Source: Candidatus Abyssobacteria bacterium SURF_17
GTDB taxonomy: Bacteria > Abyssobacteria > SURF-5
Assembly (NCBI GenBank): GCA_003598055.1
Contig: QZKI01000023.1
Span: 1-45,528, forward strand
DNA: 45,528 bases
Reading direction: 5' to 3'
Made by a program: the position numbers and the translations under genes. The notes beneath the pieces are model-generated. The model ran no database searches, was not told the DNA's origin, and was given only the letters and a program-made list of their open reading frames with translations. Below, one piece after another: positions 25,455-33,078 of the stretch. The first letter of the stretch is position 1. Each line of letters opens with the position of its first letter.

Positions 25455-26138
25455 ATGGTTCCGGAAGGCGGCCCACATCATCTCAGCAACCTCGTGGCGA
25501 TTTATCGGGAGCGATTTGATGAACGCGCCCTGATGCAGAAAAACCGTGTGTGGAAGGTAATCTGCGAGGTTTCCCTCCAGCGATACATCGGGCCGGCCGA
25601 CGCCGTTCTCGACCTGGGGGCAGGCACGTGCGAGTTTATTAACAACATCACATGCGGCAAGAAATACGCCGTTGACATCAATCCCGATACCGAACGATTT
25701 GCGGCGAGAGACGTTGTCGTACTCCGGCCCGAGAAGCAAAACTCAATCGAGCTGGAAGATGGCACAGTCAACGTCGTGTTCGCGTCCAACTTCTTCGAGC
25801 ATCTTCCCACGCGCCAGTCCGTCATTGACACACTTCGCGAAGTAAGGCGAGTGCTCGCTCCCGGCGGCAAGCTCATTATTGTCGGGCCAAATGTGAAGTA
25901 CCTTTACATGGAGTATTGGGATTACTTCGACCATCAGCTTGCGCTCAGCGAGAAGAGCATGCATGAGGCCATCATCACATGCGGATTCGAGGTTGAGACC
26001 CTAAAGGCGCGCTTCCTGCCGTACACCTTCCGCAGCCGATATCCCAAGGGCAGATTCTTCGTGAAGACCTACCTGAAGTTGCCGATACTCCACCGCGTCC
26101 TTGGCAAGCAGATGCTCATAGTTGCGAGAAAGCGATGA
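25455..26138 (+). CDS. Class I SAM-dependent methyltransferase
   Basis: A 227-residue methyltransferase. ATG 25455 has AGAGGAG at good spacing. Motif I is AVLDLGAGTCEFINN; motif II is KYAVDINPD; the post-II segment ELEDGTVNVVFASNFFEHLP resembles Methyltransf_11/25 enzymes; RRVLAPGGKLIIVGPNVKYL follows. It is the third gene of the DUF362-FAD operon, starting 2 bp after the FAD gene stop. The context suggests modification of a lipid or glycan made by its partners; the target is unproven. Confidence 0.88.
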   Translation: MVPEGGPHHLSNLVAIYRERFDERALMQKNRVWKVICEVSLQRYIGPADAVLDLGAGTCEFINNITCGKKYAVDINPDTERFAARDVVVLRPEKQNSIELEDGTVNVVFASNFFEHLPTRQSVIDTLREVRRVLAPGGKLIIVGPNVKYLYMEYWDYFDHQLALSEKSMHEAIITCGFEVETLKARFLPYTFRSRYPKGRFFVKTYLKLPILHRVLGKQMLIVARKR

Positions 26139-26191
26139 GGCGCGGGAAGGAAGGGACAGAGAATGTGTCCCACGGCAATGGGTACAACCGG

Positions 26192-26262
26192 CTGTAGATG
26201 CGAATTCATTCGCATGGCGAAAAGAGGCCGAAAAAACCATGCGAATGAATTCGCACCTACAG
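26192..26262. repeat. Paired-arm palindromic repeat, copy 2
   Basis: Left arm 26192-26216 (CTGTAGATGCGAATTCATTC plus GCATG) and right arm 26238-26262 (CATGCGAATGAATTCGCACC plus TACAG) are almost perfect inverted repeats. The 21-bp A-rich spacer contains AAAAGAGGCCGAAAAAAC. It sits between convergent genes and may act as a bidirectional terminator or mRNA stabiliser. Confidence 0.9.
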
Positions 26263-26311
26263 AGAGATATCCTCAATCGTCAACCTCAAGGCGGATTCTC
26301 TGTCGCTTCAC

Positions 26312-27217
26312 CTACTGAGAACCGTCGCTCCAGGGTTCTATGATGACCTTCATGCCCTGGGTCGCCCCAACGATTTCGGAAAGGGCGCCGAGGTTAACCG
26401 CGAGCTCCACAAAACCTCTGTTACTCAAGAAAAGAGGCGCGCCGGCCTCAACATCGCTGTAGGTCTGCACGAATTGGGCCTTGAATTCCTTGCCGTTTAC
26501 TGTCACCCGTGCGCACGAACCGAGATGCAACCCCATCTCCCGGACGGTTCCCACCGGAATATTGGTTATGAGATTTCCGTAGTCATCAACGTGGAGGATG
26601 TCTCCCACCGCCCTTTCTTCGCTCAATGTCGCCCGCGGCGATGTCAGCTCAGCCATACCGGCGAGTTTCGGGCCGACGAGTTCGAAGGGCGTACCCGCCG
26701 CGAGATGCCCTGCAACCGGCCCGAATATGTCACGCCCATGAAACGTGCTCGATATTTCCCCCGGGTGCATGAGAGCCGTATTCGATAGTTCTCGCACCTC
26801 GACAATGCCTGCCTCTTCCGATGCCGGCCACATGACTCCATTATCCGGCCCGATAAATATCTTGCCTTGCTTTGTCTTGACCGCAATCCCCTTGCGGTGT
26901 GAGCCGACACCGGGGTCGACAATTGCAACAAATATCGTATTGTCAGGATACTCGCGAGCAGCCTCCGCAAGGGTATATGCACCCTCTGCAATGTCGAACT
27001 CACGTATCTGATTGGTGATACAGTCAATGCGTGCCGACGGGTTGGCGCTGTAAATCGCGCCCTTCAATGCGCCCGTATAGTGGTCTTTGTCGCCGAAATC
27101 GGTCAGCAGCACAATAAGCGGCTGCGCGCTCGCGCGACGGCTCTCCACGGTGCTGCACGCCAGAACCAGGAAAGCAAAAGAAAGTGCCACTATCTTGTGC
27201 GCGATGTTTCCACGCAT
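26312..27217 (-). CDS. SAM hydroxide adenosyltransferase (DUF62) family, predicted lipoprotein
   Basis: Family enzymes hydrolyse S-adenosylmethionine to adenosine and methionine using an activated hydroxide; relatives include fluorinase and chlorinase. This one has 301 residues from ATG 27217 (GGGAG about 11 nt upstream). It begins with a hydrophobic signal ending in a lipobox, FLVLAC (Cys21). The catalytic domain shows LIVLLTDFGDKDHYTGALKG, IFVAIVDPGVGSHRKGIAVK and FIGPDNGVMWPA in order. A C-terminal beta-barrel contains HVDDYGNLITNIP. DUF62 proteins are normally cytoplasmic, so a lipoprotein signal is odd because SAM is not expected outside the cytoplasm. It could act on another nucleoside. 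Convergent with the methyltransferase. Confidence 0.85.
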   Translation of the reverse strand: MRGNIAHKIVALSFAFLVLACSTVESRRASAQPLIVLLTDFGDKDHYTGALKGAIYSANPSARIDCITNQIREFDIAEGAYTLAEAAREYPDNTIFVAIVDPGVGSHRKGIAVKTKQGKIFIGPDNGVMWPASEEAGIVEVRELSNTALMHPGEISSTFHGRDIFGPVAGHLAAGTPFELVGPKLAGMAELTSPRATLSEERAVGDILHVDDYGNLITNIPVGTVREMGLHLGSCARVTVNGKEFKAQFVQTYSDVEAGAPLFLSNRGFVELAVNLGALSEIVGATQGMKVIIEPWSDGSQ

Positions 27218-27373
27218 GGTGTCGCAGTCTCCCAGATAAACCCTCGCCTGCCGGTCGAAATCCATGCTACAGCAGCTTAAAATCCATGTCAAGGCAGGCA
27301 GAGGCGCGGTTTACAAATACGGCAGTTTCTGCTACCATTCATTGTGATGTTTCGTGTAGGGGAGCTGCCGGCA

Positions 27374-28357
27374 ATGGCAACCTTGCGTGAGCGATTCCTG
27401 GGCTCGATACTGGGGTGCGCGGTAGGTGATGCGCTTGGAGCGCCGTTCGAGGGGTCGTCTTCCTCGGCCGTCCGAAGCCGGTGGGGGAGGCATGTTCGAT
27501 TTCATCCAATCCCCGGCTATCCTCTCGGGCAATACACCGACGACACCCAACTAACCCTTGCCATGATGCGCAGCATCTGCCGGATGCAAAGGGTGGACGG
27601 CGCTGATATCGCCAACGAATTCATACGACTCTGGCAGACGGACGAGATCGTAGGAGCTGGAGCAAGCTGCACTGACGCCGTGTACGCGATGATGGACAAC
27701 GGGAAGAGCTGGGAAGAGGCGGGAACGGCGGAAGGACGCGCGGGCAACGGCAGCGCCATGCGCGCGGCTCCCGTCGGGTTATGGAATTATGCGCATCCGG
27801 AACTGATCGAGCAGGATGCGGTCACATCGAGCATCATCACGCATCGGGACTCTCGTTCGATTGCCGGTGCGATAGCCGTAGCCAAGGCGGTTCAGTTGTG
27901 CGTGAACGCGGATAGACTCGACCCGCCTGCGTTCATCGAGGAGGTCTCTCACGCTGTCCGAAAAACCAGTGAGCCTTTCGCTCGATGGATTTCTCAGCTC
28001 AGCCAATTGCTCGGCACGGGGCCGTCGGAGGCGCTTCCTCATATTTACGGCGCCGGGAATCCGGATTTCGGTCCGCGGCAGCCGGGATGGATAACCGCCT
28101 ACGTTGTTCCCACTGTCCTGGGCGCCTTGTATTTCTTCTTGCGGACACCGCATGATTTCATCGAAAGCATCACCGAAGCAATCGGCGCCGGCGGCGACAC
28201 CGATACGATTGGCGCAATCACGGGCGCAATCAGCGGGGCTTTCAACGGAACTTCCTCCGTTCCGGCTGCGCTCATAGCGGACCTCAAAGATTCAAGCAAT
28301 ATCATCGCGCTGACCGAGCAATTTTATCGGGTTGCAGCCTCACGGCAGCCGCGGTGA
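27374..28357 (+). CDS. ADP-ribosylglycohydrolase family protein
   Basis: A 327-residue enzyme of the DraG/ARH family, which removes ADP-ribose from proteins or small molecules using two magnesium ions. ATG 27374 follows GGGGAG; earlier in-frame GTG 27344 and ATG 27347 are less well placed. Family motifs are FLGSILGCAVGDALGAPFEG, the metal motif QYTDDTQLTLAM, AEGRAGNGSAMRAAPVGLW and IGAGGDTDTIGAITGAISGA. All metal-binding Asp/Thr positions look intact. Its stop overlaps the GTG start of the beta-mannosidase by four bases (GTGA), so the two are translated together. This is an unusual partnership suggesting a role on a glycosyl or nucleotide-sugar substrate. Confidence 0.9.
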   Translation: MATLRERFLGSILGCAVGDALGAPFEGSSSSAVRSRWGRHVRFHPIPGYPLGQYTDDTQLTLAMMRSICRMQRVDGADIANEFIRLWQTDEIVGAGASCTDAVYAMMDNGKSWEEAGTAEGRAGNGSAMRAAPVGLWNYAHPELIEQDAVTSSIITHRDSRSIAGAIAVAKAVQLCVNADRLDPPAFIEEVSHAVRKTSEPFARWISQLSQLLGTGPSEALPHIYGAGNPDFGPRQPGWITAYVVPTVLGALYFFLRTPHDFIESITEAIGAGGDTDTIGAITGAISGAFNGTSSVPAALIADLKDSSNIIALTEQFYRVAASRQPR

Positions 28358-30705
28358 AATGTATACCCTTCGATTTGTTGACATCGGGATGCGTAGAAAA
28401 CCATAGGATATTCGCAGTGGAGCACTCCGGTTCAATCTCACTTGCTGGAAGCGATTGGCGGCTGGGATACAAGAAAATTTATGGTAGCTCTTCCTCAGGG
28501 ACCATCGCGGAAATCGAGAAGATGACCGGATGGGTCAACGCGACCGTGCCGGGCAATGTGAGGGCCGACTTGATGGCGGCGGGCAGGTTGCCCGACCTGT
28601 TTGTGGGTCTGAAGAACCAGAATACCGAATGGGTGAACGACTGCGTCTGGTGGTATGAGAAGAGGTTCGGCTCACCGGTAAAGAAGTGCAAGCGCTACTT
28701 CATCGAGCTTCGCGGCATCGACTATATCAGTCAGGTATTCTTTAACCGACGCAAGCTCGGCGAGAATGAAGGGATGTTCACCCGCCACCTCTACGATGTC
28801 TCCTCAATCATTTCGAGCGACAACGTCTTGAACGTGCGCGTGATGGGGTCGGCCTTTTTGCCGAAGCCGGCGCTGACACCCTTGCAGCGCATCTGGGAAA
28901 AAGTCGGCGCTCCGTTGCAGGATGGCACGGAGGTGTTTCCGGAGCGGACCTCGACGCTCAAGTGCCAGATGGGCTTCGGATGGGATTTCGCGCCTGATAT
29001 AAGGACAATGGGCATCTGGGACGAAGTCAACCTCATCGGGAGCGGAAAGGTATTCATAGGGCGCGTTCAGGTGAAGGCATCCGTGTTCCGGGAGCTTGAC
29101 AGCGCAAGAGTGCAGGTCACGCTTTACCTGAATTCGCTCGTCGCAGGTCCGTTGAAAATCACCTTTCGATTGCGCCCGGCCAATTTCAAGGGGCCGTCCC
29201 ATACATTCAATTTTAACGCCTTCATAAAGAAGGGAATGGAGACAATTGAGCGGAGTATCGTTGTGGAGAAACCGCGTCTGTGGAATCCTTGGGACAAGGG
29301 CGAGCCGTGCCTGTATGAGTTGCGCATACGACTGCATGATGATGATGGGCTCAGCGACGAGGTCACCGGCCTTGTCGGTTTCCGAGACATACAACTTGCG
29401 CCGAATCCGGGCAGTGCGGCGCGGAAATCCCATTGGACGTTCCTGATAAATGGCGAGCGCGAATTTATCAGAGGGGCCAACTGGGTTCCGGCTGACGCGC
29501 TGATGGGACGGTTGCGCGAACAAGATTATGAGGATCTCATTCGACTCGCCAAGGAAGCCCACATTAATCTGTTCAGAGTATGGGGAGGCGGATTGCGCGA
29601 AAAGAGGCATTTCTACGAAATTTGCTCGCGGCAGGGAATCCTGGTGTGGCAGGAATTCCCGTTCTCATGCGTTTTCCTCGGCCGCTTCCCCACGAACGAG
29701 CCTTTCCTCCGGCTGGCCGAGAAAGAGGTTGCCTCCATTGTCAAAGCGATCGCCAACTATCCCTGCGTCGCCCTCTACTGCGGCGGCAATGAGTTCAGCC
29801 CGACGAGAAACTCGAAGCTGCTCACGAGAGTGGCGCAGGCAGTCAGAAGCGTCGACGGTGACCGGCCATTTCTTCCCGCCTCACCCGCGCGAGGGGACAG
29901 GCACAATTGGTTTGTATGGCACGGATTCGCAAACATACGCGAGTATCGTGAGGACGATTGCCAGTTTGCGAGCGAGTTCGGGCTGCAAGCGCCTCCCGCT
30001 CCGGACTCACTCAAACGATTTCTGAGCGAATCCGCCTTGTGGCCGGTGGGGGAGGAATGGGAGTATCACAAGGCTGACACAAAGAAGCTCGAACGCTACG
30101 TAGGGCCGATGACGGGCTTCGCCCGGCTCGAGCAGTTTGTCGAGGCAGCCCAGAAGGTCCAGGCGTTCGCTCTTCAGACGGCGATCGAGCACTACCGAAG
30201 GCGGAAGTACGCGTGCAGCGGGACCATCTTCTGGCAATTCAATGACCCGTGGCCCGCCATCAGTTGGAGCGTCATCGACTATTACCGAACGCCAAAACTT
30301 GCCTACCACAGGTTGAAGGAACTCTACAACCCCGTCCTCATTAGCCTCAAATACGAGCTGAAGCAGCACATGCCGGGCGAGATGGTTCCTATCGAGGTCT
30401 GGGTCGTCAATGATTTGTCCCGCGAACTCGCCGACTGCAAGCTGGAAATCTCTATGGAGAGCCAAGACGAGAAATTCATGAACCTCAACTTTGACATCGG
30501 AACGGTGCCGCCGGATTCGTCACAGGCGTTTTTTCAGTTCGTCCTGAGGTTGCCCGACCGTCCTCAATGGCTGCTGCGAGCGAAGATGCGTTCGGGCGCC
30601 GAAACTATCAGCAGTAACACGTATGACCTGAATGTGTACGATGTGGGTGAAGCGACCTCGTGGAACCGAATCTACGATCGGGCTACCAGATGGGTGATGT
30701 CGTGA
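28354..30705 (+). CDS. Glycoside hydrolase family 2, beta-mannosidase-like
   Basis: A 783-residue GH2 enzyme. Domain order is sugar-binding jelly roll (about 30-215, SLAGSDWRLGYKK onward), immunoglobulin-like domain (about 225-340), TIM barrel (about 345-650) and C-terminal beta domain. Barrel motifs typical of beta-mannosidases are RGANWVPADALMGR, FRVWGGGLREKRHFYEICSR and QGILVWQEFPFSC. The acid/base is Glu480 (YCGGNEFS) and the nucleophile Glu541 (FASEFGLQ). No signal peptide is seen, so it acts in the cytoplasm unless the start is wrong. GTG 28354 overlaps the previous stop but has a weak Shine-Dalgarno, and a start some 25 codons later is possible. Followed closely by a YfhO-type gene. 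Confidence 0.88.
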   Translation: MKCIPFDLLTSGCVENHRIFAVEHSGSISLAGSDWRLGYKKIYGSSSSGTIAEIEKMTGWVNATVPGNVRADLMAAGRLPDLFVGLKNQNTEWVNDCVWWYEKRFGSPVKKCKRYFIELRGIDYISQVFFNRRKLGENEGMFTRHLYDVSSIISSDNVLNVRVMGSAFLPKPALTPLQRIWEKVGAPLQDGTEVFPERTSTLKCQMGFGWDFAPDIRTMGIWDEVNLIGSGKVFIGRVQVKASVFRELDSARVQVTLYLNSLVAGPLKITFRLRPANFKGPSHTFNFNAFIKKGMETIERSIVVEKPRLWNPWDKGEPCLYELRIRLHDDDGLSDEVTGLVGFRDIQLAPNPGSAARKSHWTFLINGEREFIRGANWVPADALMGRLREQDYEDLIRLAKEAHINLFRVWGGGLREKRHFYEICSRQGILVWQEFPFSCVFLGRFPTNEPFLRLAEKEVASIVKAIANYPCVALYCGGNEFSPTRNSKLLTRVAQAVRSVDGDRPFLPASPARGDRHNWFVWHGFANIREYREDDCQFASEFGLQAPPAPDSLKRFLSESALWPVGEEWEYHKADTKKLERYVGPMTGFARLEQFVEAAQKVQAFALQTAIEHYRRRKYACSGTIFWQFNDPWPAISWSVIDYYRTPKLAYHRLKELYNPVLISLKYELKQHMPGEMVPIEVWVVNDLSRELADCKLEISMESQDEKFMNLNFDIGTVPPDSSQAFFQFVLRLPDRPQWLLRAKMRSGAETISSNTYDLNVYDVGEATSWNRIYDRATRWVMS

Positions 30706-30729
30706 CGGAGACGGGATTGGAGGCGGATA

Positions 30730-33078
30730 TTGCGCCTGAGCCTTGAGCGCCCCTGCACCACGCTTGTCTTCCTCGCGATTCTCTGCACGATTTTCTTCTC
30801 GAATATCCTCTTTTCCGGCTTCGAAAAAATAGTCGCGGGCCACGACATCGTCGTCCATCACTACTATGCGCGCGTGTTCGCCCGCGAATCACTCCTCAAG
30901 GGGCTCCTGCCCAAATGGAACCCATATGAGTATGCAGGCATGCCGTTCGCTGCCGACCCGGGCAACTGCGTCTTCTACCCGCTCAACAAGCTCTTCCTCG
31001 TAATGCCAGTCGCGAAGGCCATTGGTCTGAATATGGTATTTCATGTCCTCCTTGCAGGCGCGGGCATGCTCTTGCTGGCACGGTCATTGGGAATGCAGCG
31101 TACCGGCGGCCTTATTGCCGCTGTCACATTTATGTTCAGCGGATATTTCATCGACAGAATCTCCGTCGGGCAAGAGACTCTCGTCATGTGCTCCGCCTAT
31201 GTGCCGTGGATATTCTTCTGTTACGAGAAAGGGCGCGACAATGGATTGATTTGGTCTCTGCTGGGCGGAGTGCTCGTCGGGCTGCAAATACTCACCGGCG
31301 CTTTCCACCTGGTCCTTTGCACCGCGATCTTCGTGTTTGTATATTGCATTGCCAGGACTCTGCAAGGAAGCTCGGGAACGCGATTGAAGGCGCTATTGGA
31401 TGGAATGTGCTGCTTGCTCGTGATGGGCGGCGTGGGCGTCGCGCTCTCGGCTGTCCAGACGATTCCCTCAATCGAGTTGATCCTTAACGGCGTGCGGGCG
31501 CAGGCGCCATCCGAATTCGTCAGCGCGTTCTCATTCCCACCGAAAAATTTCATCCATTTCCTGCTGCCGCATCTGAATGTCGGCGCCGCGAGAAGCACCG
31601 TGGAGTATGCCTGCTATGTCGGAGTTCTTCCTCTCGCGCTTGCGCTGAGTGGACTAGCTTCCCTCAAGGAACCACAAGAACGCGCAATGGCTGCGGTCGC
31701 TATCGTCGCTCTCGCTGTGATGCTTGGGGCCTGCACGCCGCTTTTCTCTGTGCTTCTGAGGATAGCGCCGGGTCTCAACCTGTTCCGGATTCATGTCACG
31801 GCGGTGGTCGGAATCCTGATGGTCTCTGCCGTGCTTGCCGGATTCGCATGGGAGAGGATTTTCTACGCTCCGGCAGCCGAGTCCCGGAAGATGCGCGGGC
31901 GAATGGCATGTATCACCGGCGCGTTTTTCATTGTGATTGCCGTCGCGGCGGTTCTCTATTGGTCGGGCAAGCTCATGCTGACCGTCGATTCGCCCGCGCC
32001 GAGTGCGCCCTTTGGATTTTTTGTTGCTAAAAGGGCCTCGATAAGCTCACTGTGGCATCCAATGGCCTTCTTGCCGATAGCTGCGGTCTGCGTCACGTTT
32101 GTGGCGTCGTTGCTGCTCCGGAGCACGTGCGACACCGGCATGAAATACATGCTTATAGGACTGACCATTGCCGACCTGTACGTCATGAGCACGGGACGGA
32201 TACGAATGATGGATGTGGATTACTTGACCCGTGACGACAAACTCATTCAGTCCGTCAAGAGCGACCCGGCAGATGAGCCGTTCAGGGTTTGGTTTCCACA
32301 AGACATCTTTTTCGGCAGTCGCGCAAAGCTCTTCGGATTGTTCGACGTGAACGGTCACAATGCGCTCGGCATCAGAGTCTTCGAGGAATACCTGACGGCA
32401 TTGACGGGCATAAGACCCGTGCGAAAGCCCCCCGATTACGAAATGGACGAGCGGATATTCATGGAAGAGTCTTTCTTCGTCAATAACATTCTCAACGTCA
32501 AGTACTTTTCGATTCAACGCGGAAGCGATGACCTCGCGTTCTATCGGGCAGATTCATTTTTCCCACGCGCGTTCTATGTGTCCGATTATATCCTTGGGTC
32601 GCCGGAGGAGTTCCTTGCATCGGGCATAGACCCTGAGGCCATGGTAATGCTGCACGAACAACCGCCCGTTGCGCCGGAACCGCCAGGGGTCCACAGCTTG
32701 GATGCAGCTCGCGTTGCGATCACGGCCTATCGTAACGATGAGATTGAATTATCGGTCGTTGCCCCTTCTGATGGGTTCGTCGTGCTGAGTGAAGTGTACT
32801 ATCCCGGATGGCAGGCGGAAGTGGACGGAGCCCCGACACCGGTACTTCGAGGCGATTTCCTGCTCAGGGTAGTGCCAATGACACAGGGAGTGCACAGAGT
32901 GAAGTTGTTCTTCGCACCGCGCTCGCTCTTCGTCGGCATAGTCATCAGCTCTTTGACGCTCATCTCAGTCGCGCTTGCATTGCTCTATCTTCGTCTCAGC
33001 TTGAAGCGACGCCCGCCGGCTGCGGCGCATGAATTTTCTCACTACTTCGAAGATGATGCCACCAACGCACAACGCTAG
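30730..33078 (+). CDS. YfhO-family integral membrane protein, paralogue 1
   Basis: A 782-residue multi-spanning protein of the YfhO family, related to GT-C glycosyltransferases that use polyprenyl-phosphate sugars outside the membrane. The YfhO name comes from Gram-positive teichoic-acid glycosylation. TTG 30730 is preceded by GGAGG at about 6 nt. Helix 1 is at about 10-28. The first loop has AGHDIVVHHYYARVFA and LPKWNPYEYAGMPFAADP, with a candidate catalytic Asp. About 12 helices follow to residue 500. The C-terminal outer domain ends in EVYYPGWQAEVDG and a final helix. It is the third gene after the ARH and beta-mannosidase genes. Its last 114 bp overlap the convergent paralogue. Confidence 0.85.
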   Translation: MRLSLERPCTTLVFLAILCTIFFSNILFSGFEKIVAGHDIVVHHYYARVFARESLLKGLLPKWNPYEYAGMPFAADPGNCVFYPLNKLFLVMPVAKAIGLNMVFHVLLAGAGMLLLARSLGMQRTGGLIAAVTFMFSGYFIDRISVGQETLVMCSAYVPWIFFCYEKGRDNGLIWSLLGGVLVGLQILTGAFHLVLCTAIFVFVYCIARTLQGSSGTRLKALLDGMCCLLVMGGVGVALSAVQTIPSIELILNGVRAQAPSEFVSAFSFPPKNFIHFLLPHLNVGAARSTVEYACYVGVLPLALALSGLASLKEPQERAMAAVAIVALAVMLGACTPLFSVLLRIAPGLNLFRIHVTAVVGILMVSAVLAGFAWERIFYAPAAESRKMRGRMACITGAFFIVIAVAAVLYWSGKLMLTVDSPAPSAPFGFFVAKRASISSLWHPMAFLPIAAVCVTFVASLLLRSTCDTGMKYMLIGLTIADLYVMSTGRIRMMDVDYLTRDDKLIQSVKSDPADEPFRVWFPQDIFFGSRAKLFGLFDVNGHNALGIRVFEEYLTALTGIRPVRKPPDYEMDERIFMEESFFVNNILNVKYFSIQRGSDDLAFYRADSFFPRAFYVSDYILGSPEEFLASGIDPEAMVMLHEQPPVAPEPPGVHSLDAARVAITAYRNDEIELSVVAPSDGFVVLSEVYYPGWQAEVDGAPTPVLRGDFLLRVVPMTQGVHRVKLFFAPRSLFVGIVISSLTLISVALALLYLRLSLKRRPPAAAHEFSHYFEDDATNAQR

